From: Candidatus Brevundimonas colombiensis
Lineage (GTDB): Bacteria; Pseudomonadota; Alphaproteobacteria; Caulobacterales; Caulobacteraceae
NCBI GenBank assembly: GCA_029202665.1
Contig: CP119326.1
Coordinates: 3,100,001-3,164,000, forward strand
Length of the DNA: 64,000 bases
Direction of reading: 5' to 3'
Part shown: one piece after another, positions 37,979-46,671 of the stretch
Numbering within the stretch: position 1 is the first letter of the stretch
Layout: every line of letters begins with the position of its first letter
The notes under the pieces: generated by a model
Seen by the model: only the letters and a program-made list of their open reading frames with translations
Databases searched by the model: none
What the model was told of the DNA's origin: nothing
Position numbers and translations under genes: made by a program

Positions 37979-38896
37979 TCAAGCCTTCGCGGCGCCCGCG
38001 CGCAAGCCCCGTTCCGCCAGGGCCACCAACACCACCCCGCCCATGGCGATGGCCGATCCGGTCAGAATCTGCGGCGTCAGCACGTCGCCCATCAGGCCCC
38101 AGCCGATGGCCATCGACACCACCGGCGTCGCCAGCAGATAGGGCGTCACCCGCCCGGCCTCTCGCCGCTGCACCAGCCAGAACAGCAGGGTCGTGGCCAG
38201 AACCGACGACACCACCCCGGCCCAGATCAGCGACACCCAGACCATCGGCGGCGCGGTGCGGATCGCCTCGATCTGATCGTGCTCGAACACCAATGAGCCA
38301 AAGGCCAGCACCGGCAGGGTGCCCGCCGCCAGCAGCCCCTGCATCTTCAACGGCGGTATGGAGGTCGTGCGCCGCGCCACCACCGTCGCCACCGCCCACG
38401 CCGCCCCCGCCGCAATCCCCACCAGAATGGCGCGCCAGTCCTGAAGCGCATGGGCGTCCATCGTCATCCAGGCCACGCCGACGAAGGCGATCCCCATGCC
38501 GACCATCGCCCCACGGCTCAGCCGCTCGCCCAGAATCAGAAAGGCGAACAGGGAGGTGAAGGGAATCCAGAGCTGATTGGCCACGGTCACGGGGCTGATG
38601 TCATGCGCCAGCCAATAGGCCGTATACACCAGCCCATACTGCAACGGCCCGCCCACCAGCACGATGATCAGCAGCCTTTTCCAGTCGGGGAACGGCGGCC
38701 GCACGAAGGCGAACAGGCAGGCGCTTGCGATGCCGAAACGGATCGCCCCGACCAGCAGCGGGCTGAGGTGTTCCGTCGCCAGCTTGGCGCCCGCATTGTT
38801 CACCCCCCACACGACGATGATCGCCAGAATGGCGGCGATCTCCAGCCCGGTCAGGGCATGAGGTCTGGCGGGCGCGGGCGGGACGGCGTCTGTCAT
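37979..38896 (-). CDS. EamA/DMT-family transporter
   Basis: A 305-aa ten-helix permease built from two EamA repeats (about residues 20-145 and 155-295). Family features are VVWGVNNAGAKLATEHLSPLLVGAIRFGIAS in the first repeat and the ILGERLSRGAMVGMGIAFVGV stretch at its end. Relatives export amino acids or other metabolites; the substrate is not visible. It is followed by the DUF1003 gene and preceded, with a 64-bp gap, by the DUF2269 gene, all on the minus strand. Confidence 0.87.
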   Translation of the reverse strand: MTDAVPPAPARPHALTGLEIAAILAIIVVWGVNNAGAKLATEHLSPLLVGAIRFGIASACLFAFVRPPFPDWKRLLIIVLVGGPLQYGLVYTAYWLAHDISPVTVANQLWIPFTSLFAFLILGERLSRGAMVGMGIAFVGVAWMTMDAHALQDWRAILVGIAAGAAWAVATVVARRTTSIPPLKMQGLLAAGTLPVLAFGSLVFEHDQIEAIRTAPPMVWVSLIWAGVVSSVLATTLLFWLVQRREAGRVTPYLLATPVVSMAIGWGLMGDVLTPQILTGSAIAMGGVVLVALAERGLRAGAAKA

Positions 38897-38960
38897 GATT
38901 CAGCTATGTCATTCTCGCGCGCGGACGTCGGTTCACATTGGATGACCCGAAGTTTCGTGT

Positions 38961-39431
38961 TCAGAAACCCGGCTTGGCCACCATCAGCCAATAGATGGCC
39001 AGAACGCCTGCAAACGCGGGCCAGCCCAGGGCGAACCACCAGCGGAACAGCCGGTGATAGGCGGGCGGCAGCGCCGCCCCCTGCCCCGCCGCCTGTTCGG
39101 CCAGCTTCATCATCCGATACTGAATCCAAACCACCGGCAGCCAGCAGATCCCGATCAGAACATAGAGGCCATAGGCGGCCAGCAGCCACGGACTGGTCAA
39201 GGACCAGCCCTGCAGATGGATCAGGCCCAGACCGCTGATCGGCTGAACCACCACGGCGCTGGCGGTGAAGACGAAATCGGCCAGGACCACGATCCGGCCG
39301 ACCTGGGCGACGGTCCGGGCGTCCTGGGTGGCGTGCGCGCGCAACATGAAGAAGGCGATCCCCGCCCCGGTCCCGAACAGAACCGCGCCGGACAGGATGT
39401 GAACGATCTTCAGCAGGACATACAGGCTCAT
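38961..39431 (-). CDS. DUF2269 membrane protein
   Basis: A 156-aa integral membrane protein with four helices, typical of DUF2269: LLKIVHILSGAVLFGTGAGIAFFM at the start (a His in helix 1), ARIVVLADFVFTASAVVVQPISG-like second helix, and a final FALGWPAFAGVLAIYWLMVAKP. Function is unknown. Its ATG overlaps the stop of the SDR/DoxX gene by 4 bp, marking it as the last gene of a translationally coupled trio. Confidence 0.85.
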   Translation of the reverse strand: MSLYVLLKIVHILSGAVLFGTGAGIAFFMLRAHATQDARTVAQVGRIVVLADFVFTASAVVVQPISGLGLIHLQGWSLTSPWLLAAYGLYVLIGICWLPVVWIQYRMMKLAEQAAGQGAALPPAYHRLFRWWFALGWPAFAGVLAIYWLMVAKPGF

Positions 39432-40729
39432 CGGCGCGCGTCCGTAGCGGCGACGAACAGGCACAGCGCCATCATCGGCAGAACCTTCAGCCAGGGCCCC
39501 AGCGGGTCGATCCAATAGTGCGGCAGGCTGAGCGTGCCTGCGATCAGATAGCCGACCGTGGCCAGGCACATGAAGACGGCCACCTGCGCCGTCCAGGGCC
39601 GCACGAACAGCATCAACCCCAGCACCACGTCCAGCAAGGCGCCCCACCAGGCGATAGGACCGGCCAGGCGGCCATAGCCGCCCTCATGCAGGATGGCGAC
39701 CGCACGGCTCCAGCCTGGGCCGAAGCTGATCAGGCCGGTGATCAGCCAGAACAGGCCCAGCGTCACGATGGCGACCGGCCGCACGAACCACAGCCGCGCG
39801 TGCCAGACATCCTGGACCGACGCCGGGGTCTGGGCCAGAAAGGTGGTGAAGCCGCGCGAGCGCACCCCCAACGCCTCGGCCCAACCGCTGTCCTGGCCCG
39901 CGACGTCGTGATCCATCTGTTTGACGGCCGTCGTGCGGATCGGCGACGACCATCCCAGCCGGCCCAGCAGGTCGCCGACGGCCAGGGCGGGCGCGGCAAG
40001 GGCGCGCGGCACGCGAACCACCGGCGCAGGCTTCAGGCCCATCCAGCCGCGATACAGCCGCACCGTCTCGATCATGGTCACCGGCTGCGGCCCCGGCATG
40101 TCGAACGCCCGGCGCGAGGGCGCGTCGGTTTTCACCGCCGCGACGACGGCGGCGGACAGATCGCCCAGCGGAATGGGCCGGAAGGTCTGATCGCCGCCCA
40201 CGACCGGGCTGAACACCGGAAAGGCCGCCAGCGCCCGGATCAGTCCCGTTCCGCCGAACGCCGCCCGGTCCACCACCAGCGACGGTCGAAGGATCAACCA
40301 GTCCAGATCGCTGGCCGCCACCAGCCGTTCGGTTTCGGCCTTGGTGCGGGCATAGGGCGTGCCGGCCGCGTCGTCCGCACCCACGGCAGAGATGTGCACC
40401 AGTCGCCGCACATCCCCCGCCTGACACGACGCGATCAGGGCGCGCGGTCCATCGACATGGGCGGCGCGCGTGCTGTCGCCGCCGCCGTCCTGCAGGACGC
40501 CGACGCAATTGACCACTGCATCGACGCCCATAAGCACCGACTTCCAGGCCTCGGCCGTGGTCAGCCGGGCGAAATCGGCGCACACCCAGTCGAAATCAGG
40601 CGCGCGTCGGGACGGCCCGGCGATACGGCGCGCGCCAGCCCGCACGGACCACCCGGCCGAGGCCAGGGCGGCGGCGACATGGGAGCCGATGAACCCATTG
40701 GCGCCCAGCACCAGCACCCGTCCGCTCAT
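39428..40729 (-). CDS. SDR oxidoreductase fused to a DoxX-like membrane domain
   Basis: A 433-aa fusion. Residues 1-290 are an atypical short-chain dehydrogenase/NmrA/NDUFA9-like Rossmann domain with VLVLGANGFIGSHVAAAL (NAD(P) binding), VVNCVGVLQDGGG and ISAVGADDAAGTPYARTKAETE (Tyr-x3-Lys). Residues about 300-433 form four membrane helices of the DoxX/DUF4267 type, placing the Rossmann domain at the inner membrane. Substrate unknown. The ATG at 40729 overlaps the upstream DCC gene by 4 bp and its stop overlaps DUF2269 by 4 bp. Confidence 0.88.
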   Translation of the reverse strand: MSGRVLVLGANGFIGSHVAAALASAGWSVRAGARRIAGPSRRAPDFDWVCADFARLTTAEAWKSVLMGVDAVVNCVGVLQDGGGDSTRAAHVDGPRALIASCQAGDVRRLVHISAVGADDAAGTPYARTKAETERLVAASDLDWLILRPSLVVDRAAFGGTGLIRALAAFPVFSPVVGGDQTFRPIPLGDLSAAVVAAVKTDAPSRRAFDMPGPQPVTMIETVRLYRGWMGLKPAPVVRVPRALAAPALAVGDLLGRLGWSSPIRTTAVKQMDHDVAGQDSGWAEALGVRSRGFTTFLAQTPASVQDVWHARLWFVRPVAIVTLGLFWLITGLISFGPGWSRAVAILHEGGYGRLAGPIAWWGALLDVVLGLMLFVRPWTAQVAVFMCLATVGYLIAGTLSLPHYWIDPLGPWLKVLPMMALCLFVAATDARR

Positions 40730-41181
40730 CCCAGCATCCTGTCGTTCAGATCGACGCCCTGCGGCGGCATGGCGCACCACGTCGCGCCGGGAAAACGGCG
40801 GCGACGACGTGCGATGAAGTCATACAGGGTGTCGCGAACAAACCGCGGCGCGATCCGTCCCAGAACCGCCAGGCGATATGGCTGTGGCAAAAGGGCCGCG
40901 ATGCCCAGCACGCCGTCCGAGCGCTGGCGCGCCACGCCGTCCTGGATCAGCAGCATCGTATAGGGATCGTCGGGGTCGACGCCATAATGGATCAACAGCG
41001 CCCGACCCAAGGGCGACTGGGTCGGCGCCAGACGGATCCGCCCGGCGCGGTCGTGCTTCAAAATCTTGCGCGCCGAGCCGGAACATAGGGCGCAATCGCC
41101 GTCGAACAGCACCAGGGGCCGGTCGTCCGGAAAGGCCGGGACGGCGGGATCCTGACGATAGCTGTAAGCCCCCCGCCGCAC
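40726..41181 (-). CDS. DCC-family thiol-disulfide oxidoreductase-like protein (DUF393)
   Basis: A 151-aa protein of the DUF393 family, a thioredoxin-like fold named for its DxxCxxC motif, here FDGDCALCSGSARKIL. Other family blocks are IRLAPTQSPLGRALL and a C-terminal YDFIARRRRRFPG. A redox role is assumed from the motif, not proven. The GTG start lies 10 bp after the ssb stop, so it could be read through from ssb. It overlaps the next gene by ATGA. Confidence 0.85.
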   Translation of the reverse strand: MRRGAYSYRQDPAVPAFPDDRPLVLFDGDCALCSGSARKILKHDRAGRIRLAPTQSPLGRALLIHYGVDPDDPYTMLLIQDGVARQRSDGVLGIAALLPQPYRLAVLGRIAPRFVRDTLYDFIARRRRRFPGATWCAMPPQGVDLNDRMLG

Positions 41182-41191
41182 CGACTTGATA

Positions 41192-41683
41192 TCAGAACGG
41201 GATGTCGTCGTTCAGGTCGTAGCTTTCCTTGGGACCGCTGGGCTTGTTCGCCCCGCCGGTGGAGAAGCCCGAGGAATAGTCGTCATCGCCGCGACCGCCG
41301 CCGTAACCGCCACCCGACGAACCGCCTTCCGACCGGCCGCCCAGCATGGTCAGCTCGCCCTTGAAGCGGCTGACCACGATCTCGGTGGAATATTTCTCGA
41401 CGCCCTGCTGATCGGTCCATTTGCGGGTCTGGAGCGCGCCCTCGATATAGACGGTCGAACCCTTCTTCACATAGTTCTCGACCACCTTCACGATGTTGTC
41501 GTTGAAGATGACGACCCGGTGCCACTCCGTCTTTTCCTTGCGCTCGCCCGAAGACTTGTCGCGCCAGGTCTCTGAGGTGGCGATGGACAGGTTGGCGATC
41601 CGATCGCCATTGGGCATGGAGCGGATTTCCGGGTCACGGCCCAGGTTGCCGACCAGAATGACCTTGTTGACGCTGCCAGCCAT
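41192..41683 (-). CDS. ssb: Single-stranded DNA-binding protein
   Basis: Tetrameric OB-fold protein that coats single-stranded DNA during replication, repair and recombination. The 163-aa protein has the normal plan: OB domain (about 1-110, with NKVILVGNLGRDPEIR and TEWHRVVIFND), a Gly/Ser-rich linker, and the acidic tip DLNDDIPF that recruits partner proteins. A canonical alphaproteobacterial SOS box lies 134 bp upstream and a stem-loop sits in the leader, so it is probably LexA-controlled. Confidence 0.96.
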   Translation of the reverse strand: MAGSVNKVILVGNLGRDPEIRSMPNGDRIANLSIATSETWRDKSSGERKEKTEWHRVVIFNDNIVKVVENYVKKGSTVYIEGALQTRKWTDQQGVEKYSTEIVVSRFKGELTMLGGRSEGGSSGGGYGGGRGDDDYSSGFSTGGANKPSGPKESYDLNDDIPF

Positions 41684-41703
41684 GGGAACTTCCTTCTGTC
41701 AAA

Positions 41704-41727
41704 GGGCGGCGCGTCTCTCGCCCGCCC
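41704..41727 (-). terminator. Stem-loop in the ssb leader
   Basis: On the minus strand GGGCGG-GCG-AGAGA-CGC-G-CCGCCC folds into a nine-pair stem with one bulged base, followed by TTT. It lies 20 bp before the ssb ATG. It could stop read-through from the upstream lipoprotein genes, or act as an attenuator or stabiliser of the ssb leader; the short T-run makes termination uncertain. Confidence 0.45.
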
Positions 41728-41816
41728 CGTAATTCAGCCGGATGTCTTAGAGCCGATGCGGATCACCGCCAGCCGCATTCGACATCAGACCCGCCAAACC
41801 GGTGGATTAACGAAAT

Positions 41817-41831
41817 GTTCCACCTTTGTTC
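41817..41831 (-). promoter_or_regulatory. LexA (SOS) box upstream of ssb
   Basis: GTTCCACCTTTGTTC matches the alphaproteobacterial LexA site GTTC-N7-GTTC exactly. It lies between the end of the lipoprotein gene (41847) and ssb. Read towards ssb, a -35-like TTGCGT and a -10-like AACATT flank or overlap it, so LexA binding would block a ssb promoter. Confidence 0.75.
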
Positions 41832-41846
41832 ACACCACGCAAGTCT

Positions 41847-42269
41847 TTACTTCGCGGCGCTGTCCGCCGCTACGGCCACGGGTCGGCCGGTTTCGTCGCG
41901 CTGGATGGCGCCGGGAATGGCCAGGCGACCATCGCCGGTGCGGGCCATGGAGAAGAAGCGGCTGCCGGTCAGGCTCTTGCCGATCTTGACGCCCTCGCGG
42001 TCGATGAAGATGAAGCGCCCCTGATAGGCGCCCGCGATCTCCTGGTTCGATCCGCCCATCCGCAGGAAGCGAAGACGCATCTCTTCCAGACGCGCGGCGC
42101 ACTGTTCCAGTTGAGGCTGGTCGTCGGCGATCTTCTGCAGGCGCGGCGGCGCATTGTCCGGCGTCGCCACGAAATAGCAGGCGCCTGGGGCGAACTCATA
42201 CTCAGGCTTGTTTGAGCAGGCGCCCAGAGCGGCCGCGCCTGCGACGATGGCGATAAGGGCGAAACGCAT
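41847..42269 (-). CDS. Hypothetical lipoprotein
   Basis: A 140-aa predicted lipoprotein: MRFALIAIVAGAAAL then lipobox LGAC. The mature part has a conserved-looking mix of charged and hydrophobic residues (PGACYFVATPDNAPP, EMRLRFLRMGGSNQEIAGAYQGRFIFIDREG) but no motif I can name. The ATG at 42269 overlaps the stop of the upstream gene by one base (TGATG), so the two are coupled. The longer open frame above it is in a different gene's shadow. Confidence 0.72.
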   Translation of the reverse strand: MRFALIAIVAGAAALGACSNKPEYEFAPGACYFVATPDNAPPRLQKIADDQPQLEQCAARLEEMRLRFLRMGGSNQEIAGAYQGRFIFIDREGVKIGKSLTGSRFFSMARTGDGRLAIPGAIQRDETGRPVAVAADSAAK

Positions 42270-42940
42270 CAGTTCATCCCCGGAAATTGGCAGTTGCGAT
42301 CCTGCTCGGCCAGGGTCCGGAAACGCGCGTTGTCGTTCGACTGTTCCACCCGGCGCGGCACCAGACGCAGCGTGGTGTCGCCCCAACGGCCGTACTGGGC
42401 ATCGCCCGGCCCGACGCAGGTTCCGGCGTACAGCGCCTGAACACAGGCGTTCAGGCTCATGCCGGTCGACAGGGTGCGCCAGTCAGAGCCGGTGTGGCGC
42501 AGACAAGGACTGCCCGAGGCGGTCGGCGTCGGACGCGGCGCGGGAGTCTGTTCCACGCTGGCGGGCGGCGGGGTCTCGGTCATCTGCACGGCGGGCAGCT
42601 GGGGCGGCGGGGCGAAGGCGGCGGTGGGCGCGGCGGCCAGGGCGCCGGTGGAGTCCAGACCCACGTCCAGGGCGTCGGTCGCCAGACCGTTGCGACGCGC
42701 GCAGTCCGCCAGGGTCGCCATGCCCACGAACTGGCCGTCGACGAAGCAGCGCAGTTCACGCGTCGGCTCCAGCGTCGGCGCTTCGGCCAGATTGACCACC
42801 AGCCCGCCCTTTGACGCGGGGGAGGGCTCCGGCGTCTTGTCGCCGCCTCCGGTGAAGATCAGGGCCAGCACGACGGCGGCGACGATGACCACGCCTGCGC
42901 CGACCGCCAGGATGACGCGGTTGTCTTTCGGAAGGGCCAT
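42269..42940 (-). CDS. Hypothetical single-pass membrane protein
   Basis: A 223-aa protein with one N-terminal membrane helix (about residues 9-30) and a periplasmic part. The linker is Pro/Ala/Thr-rich (residues about 105-145). Six cysteines lie outside the helix (RELRCFVDG, LADCARRNG, GSPCLRHTG, NACVQALYAGTCVGPG, DRNCQFPG), which suggests disulfides. The family is unknown to me. It is co-transcribed with the downstream lipoprotein through a one-base overlap. Confidence 0.7.
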   Translation of the reverse strand: MALPKDNRVILAVGAGVVIVAAVVLALIFTGGGDKTPEPSPASKGGLVVNLAEAPTLEPTRELRCFVDGQFVGMATLADCARRNGLATDALDVGLDSTGALAAAPTAAFAPPPQLPAVQMTETPPPASVEQTPAPRPTPTASGSPCLRHTGSDWRTLSTGMSLNACVQALYAGTCVGPGDAQYGRWGDTTLRLVPRRVEQSNDNARFRTLAEQDRNCQFPGMN

Positions 42941-42987
42941 AAACGGGCTTTCGCTGAAGGGAAGGCCAATAAGGCCAAGCGGGAGCC

Positions 42988-43011
42988 GGGCGTCAACCGC
43001 CTTGGACGCCC
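42988..43011 (-). terminator. Hairpin after the FlaEY-like gene
   Basis: GGGCGTC and GACGCCC form a perfect 7-bp stem with a 10-nt loop, just after the stop of the FlaEY-like gene on the same strand. There is no T-run, so it may be a Rho-dependent stop or merely an mRNA 3' end structure. Confidence 0.35.
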
Positions 43012-43021
43012 CTGCGCGGAG

Positions 43022-45724
43022 TCAGGCCAACAGGCGGTTCAACGCGGCCTGGAAGTTGGCGGCCTGGGTCTTCTGATAGGCGGTCGAGGAGCCCCCGCTC
43101 GACTGGGTGTTGGTGGTCGGCGCCTGTTGCGGCCCCAGCGACCGATAGGCCGACCGCACCGCCGTCATGGCCTGGGCCAGGGCGTCGATCGCGGCCTTGA
43201 TGCTGGTCGAATCGTTCAAGTTCAGCGTGTTGGGCAGGTTCAAACCATAGGTCTTGGCCGACTTGTCGCCGGTCTTGCCGACGAAGCCGGGCGAAAGGCC
43301 CAAGGCCGCCAACGCGTCCTTGCCCACGGCGCCGGCCGAGATGACGGCGCCCTGCTTGTTGTCGGCGGCGACGATCTGGAGCCGCTGCACGGGCGGCGAG
43401 ACACGCGAATCGGTGATGACGGTGGCCTTCAGCTGACGGTTGGAGGCCGTCATGATCTTCTTGGCCAGGGTGTCCAGCGTATCCTTGGCCTCGATGGTCA
43501 CGGTGACGGCCCGTCCCCCGCCGGCCGGAGAAATGCTGAACTGATCACCGACGCGCGCGGATGTGGCCACGGTCAAAAGCTTGGAATCTTCCTGCATGAT
43601 CTCGCCCTGCGGAAGGCCCAGCCGGTCCAGCACGCTGGCGCCGCCCGAAACGATGCTCAGGCTGGTGGGCGAGACCTGATCCCCCTCCCCGCGCCAGGTC
43701 TGATTGTATTCGACGGCGCCCGTGGCCAGATCCAGACGCGCCAGATAGGCCCTGGTCGGATCGGTCTTCGCGGCGCCGGCGTCGCGGTTCGTGCCGGTGA
43801 TCCAGACCTTGCCGTCCTTGATCTTCACGTCGGCGGCGGTGTCGTTGCCCGTCCCGCCGAAATAGGTCAGCCGGTCACTGGCGGCAGCTTGCAGATCGGT
43901 CGACAGGGTGGCCACGAAGACATCGGTTCCGCCGGCGTGGGCGTTGGTCGTCGTGCCGATGTTCAGGGCGGGATTGTCGGTCTGGCCCGTCAGCACGACC
44001 TTGCCGTTCTCGACCGAAATCCCGGCGATGGACCCGCTGGCCAAGCCCAGATCGCGCGTCGCCGCCAAGGTCGGCACGCCTGAGGCGTCCAGGGTGAAGC
44101 GGCGCACGATCGCACGTCCGTCCTCGACCCCGGCGGTGTAGACGTCGGCCCCCGACACCGTCATGGCCTGGACCGAATCGTCGCCACTGGTGCCGAATTG
44201 CAGCGTCGAGATGTTCACCCCGATATCCGGGCCGTTGATCGCGATCGGCTTTTCCTGGAACGTCTGAAGATAGGAATCCCAGCCGCCCAGGGCCGCCTGA
44301 CCGGACATGGCGGACTTGGAGCGTCCGGCGACATAGACCATGCCGTCCGCGCCGAAGCTGACCTCGGTCGCCTCGTCCGCCGCCCTGGCGCCGCGCCTCT
44401 GGGTCCACAGTTCCTTGCCGTCGTTGTCGAAGACGGTGACGAAACTGTCGGCGGTGTTGGCGGCGTCGCCGCTCTTGCCCGGCTCCAGCGCCCCGGTCAC
44501 CGAACCGGCGACCGCGACGCGGCCGTCGGCGTCCACAGCGATGGAGAAGCCGTTGGCGGTCGAGGCGGCCCCCAGAAGCTTGGTCTGCATCAGATTGCCG
44601 GCGGAATCGTATTTCAGCAGGGCGACATCGCGGGCGCCCTTGATCGGCTGATTCGCGGCGCCCTGGGTCAGGTCGGCGACCACCCAGATCGAACCGTCAG
44701 GCGCCACGGCGCTGGACCGCACGGCGGCGACGCCGTCCGGCAGATTGGTCTGCCCCGCCCTGCCCTCGACCCAGAATGGGTCATTGACGCCCTGCTGCGC
44801 CGCCGGCGCCGCGCCGCCGTCCGCCTGGAACTTCAGCAGCTGGGCCGCGCCTGAGGTCCCGCCGCCCTGGGTCACATAGACGGCGTCCGAGGTATTCACC
44901 GCCTTGAAGCCGACGGTCTCGCCGACCCCGCCCCGTACCTTCAGCGCCCATTGATCCGGCCCGGCCGGCAGGGTGATGGTCTTGGAGCCGCTCTTGACCA
45001 CCTTGGGCTGGGCCTGGATCATCTCGCGTTCGAGGCGCGTGGAGACCCCGGCGGCATCCAGTTTGCCGTTGATGTGGGCGATGACGTTGTCCATCGTCCG
45101 GGGCGTGTCGCCCATGTCCGACAGATCGACATCGATGGCCTGACTGCCCGCCGTCGTCTTGATGGTGATGGCGAACTTCACGTCGCCTTGGAACGCCTTG
45201 ACCGGATCGCTCAGCGCGCCGTCGTGGATCGGCGTGGTGACGAATGTGGCTTGCGCCTTTTCCAGCGCATACCCGGTCTTGACCGTCGACTGGGACACGC
45301 CCTGGACCAGCCGCACGTCTTCGAAACGGGCGGACTTCAGATAGTCCGACATCTCCGCCAGACCGGCCTCGAACCGTTTGCCGACCTGGGCGGCTTCGGC
45401 GCTGCTCAGCCCTTTGGCGCTGGCGCGGTCGGCCAAGGCGCTGAGGGTGTTCAACCCCTGATAAAGCGCGAAAAGCTTGCGATAATCGGCCGATGCACCC
45501 GCCAGATCCAAATCGACAGCGGATTCGTTGATCAGGCGCCGCCCGGCGAGCGCCGCACGCACCATGTCGCTGGCCTTGGGCGCCGCAGCGGCGGCGGTGG
45601 AGGCCCAGGGCGCGGTCGGCTGCGTCTTCTTCTTGGGAATGGCGGTCGTGGTCGCGCTGAATGGTGACGACGACGTTCCCGTCGACGTCCCGAATAGACC
45701 CAGCAGATAGCTGTTGTTGATCAT
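43022..45724 (-). CDS. flaEY: FlaEY-like flagellar regulatory protein
   Basis: A 900-aa protein that matches the plan of Caulobacter FlaEY, the large protein encoded in the flagellin cluster and needed for normal filament assembly. The N-terminal 180 residues are helical, with a flagellin-like LSALADRASAKGLSSAEAAQVGKRFEAGL. The middle (about 330-700) holds repeated beta-propeller-like units such as FVTVFDNDGKELWTQRRGA and VQAMTVSGADVYTAGV. The C-terminus returns to helices with a flagellin-like ALAQAMTAVRSAYRSLG. It lies 57 bp after the FljJ-like flagellin, probably in the same transcript. Confidence 0.82.
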   Translation of the reverse strand: MINNSYLLGLFGTSTGTSSSPFSATTTAIPKKKTQPTAPWASTAAAAAPKASDMVRAALAGRRLINESAVDLDLAGASADYRKLFALYQGLNTLSALADRASAKGLSSAEAAQVGKRFEAGLAEMSDYLKSARFEDVRLVQGVSQSTVKTGYALEKAQATFVTTPIHDGALSDPVKAFQGDVKFAITIKTTAGSQAIDVDLSDMGDTPRTMDNVIAHINGKLDAAGVSTRLEREMIQAQPKVVKSGSKTITLPAGPDQWALKVRGGVGETVGFKAVNTSDAVYVTQGGGTSGAAQLLKFQADGGAAPAAQQGVNDPFWVEGRAGQTNLPDGVAAVRSSAVAPDGSIWVVADLTQGAANQPIKGARDVALLKYDSAGNLMQTKLLGAASTANGFSIAVDADGRVAVAGSVTGALEPGKSGDAANTADSFVTVFDNDGKELWTQRRGARAADEATEVSFGADGMVYVAGRSKSAMSGQAALGGWDSYLQTFQEKPIAINGPDIGVNISTLQFGTSGDDSVQAMTVSGADVYTAGVEDGRAIVRRFTLDASGVPTLAATRDLGLASGSIAGISVENGKVVLTGQTDNPALNIGTTTNAHAGGTDVFVATLSTDLQAAASDRLTYFGGTGNDTAADVKIKDGKVWITGTNRDAGAAKTDPTRAYLARLDLATGAVEYNQTWRGEGDQVSPTSLSIVSGGASVLDRLGLPQGEIMQEDSKLLTVATSARVGDQFSISPAGGGRAVTVTIEAKDTLDTLAKKIMTASNRQLKATVITDSRVSPPVQRLQIVAADNKQGAVISAGAVGKDALAALGLSPGFVGKTGDKSAKTYGLNLPNTLNLNDSTSIKAAIDALAQAMTAVRSAYRSLGPQQAPTTNTQSSGGSSTAYQKTQAANFQAALNRLLA

Positions 45725-45781
45725 TCAGGCGGCTCCGCGTCGATCATGCCCCCGCCCGGATAACGAAGCCTTAAACGCCGA

Positions 45782-46606
45782 TCAGTTCTTGAACAGCGAC
45801 AGGATGATCTGCGGCGACTGGTTGGCGATGGACAGGGCCTGCACGCCCAGTTGCTGCTGGACTTGGAGGGCGGTCAGACGGGCGCTTTCCTTAGGCATGT
45901 CCGCATCCACCAGATTGCCGATGCCCGCCTCCAGCGCGTCGGACAGCTTGCCGACATAGGTGGTGTGGCGTTCGATCTGCTTGGCCTGAGATCCCAGTTC
46001 GGCCAGGCGCGCACTGCTGGTGGCGATCGCCGTGTTGACGGCCGTCAGGGCGGCGGAGGCGTTCGTGTCGCTGGTCAGGCTGGTCCCCGTCAGCGACAGA
46101 CCCGTCAACGTCAGGTCCTGCCTGCCCAGTGAAATGGTTTCCGATGCATCGGCGCTGGCCAGAAAGCTCAGCGCCGTGGTCGCGCTGGCGTCCAGGATGT
46201 TTGCACCATCGAAGGTGGCGTTGTCGGCGAACGACTGGATCGACTTCAACAACGACTGATATTCGTCGTTGTACGATGTCCTCATCGCGGCGGTCGCGCT
46301 GGGATCGGCGGCGGCGGTCGCCTTTTGCTTCAGTTCGACCAGAATGTCGGAAATCTGAGCGCCAGCGGCCAGTGAGACATCGGCGATTGTCGTAGCGCGT
46401 TTCAGGCTGGTGGTCACCGCCTCCAGCGAGCCGCGATCCGCACGCTGGCCCTGAGCCACCGCCCAGACGGCCGCGTTGTCCTTGGCCCCTTGCACCTTCA
46501 GCCCCGTGCTCACCCGGGTCTGTGTCGAGGCCAACTGATCGTTGGTCCTGTTCAAATTCTGCAGGGCGAGCATCGCCGAGGTGTTGGTGCGGATGCTGGT
46601 GGTCAT
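45782..46606 (-). CDS. fljJ: Flagellin, FljJ-like
   Basis: A 274-aa flagellin consisting only of the conserved D0/D1 helices: N-terminal MTTSIRTNTSAMLALQNLN and C-terminal QQQLGVQALSIANQSPQIILSLFKN, with almost no variable domain. It diverges clearly from the other two flagellins in this cluster (RADRGSLEAVTTSLKRATTIADVSL), which fits FljJ, the minor hook-proximal flagellin of Caulobacter. Unlike the others it has no sigma-54 promoter motif upstream; a TTAACCAT/GAGTC pair is found instead. The symbol is by analogy. Confidence 0.85.
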   Translation of the reverse strand: MTTSIRTNTSAMLALQNLNRTNDQLASTQTRVSTGLKVQGAKDNAAVWAVAQGQRADRGSLEAVTTSLKRATTIADVSLAAGAQISDILVELKQKATAAADPSATAAMRTSYNDEYQSLLKSIQSFADNATFDGANILDASATTALSFLASADASETISLGRQDLTLTGLSLTGTSLTSDTNASAALTAVNTAIATSSARLAELGSQAKQIERHTTYVGKLSDALEAGIGNLVDADMPKESARLTALQVQQQLGVQALSIANQSPQIILSLFKN

Positions 46607-46641
46607 GGCTTCAAGCCCCGGACGTTCTGTTCCTGGCGATA

Positions 46642-46671
46642 TTAACCATGAGTCGTGAGCGTAGGGTTAAC
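46642..46671 (-). promoter_or_regulatory. CtrA-like half-sites with a GANTC site upstream of the FljJ-like gene
   Basis: TTAACCAT (46642-46649), the short CtrA motif, is directly followed by GAGTC (46650-46654), a CcrM methylation site, and an opposed GGTTAAC lies at 46665-46671. The group sits 36-65 bp upstream of the flagellin ATG. CtrA control is inferred from Caulobacter; the halves do not form the canonical TTAA-N7-TTAA. Confidence 0.45.

Noticed and set aside
45725..45781. A GG-N10-GC match upstream of the FlaEY-like gene as a sigma-54 promoter
   Set aside because: It lacks the T of TGG and the TT of TTGC, and its start would fall almost on the ATG; read-through from the FljJ-like gene is simpler.
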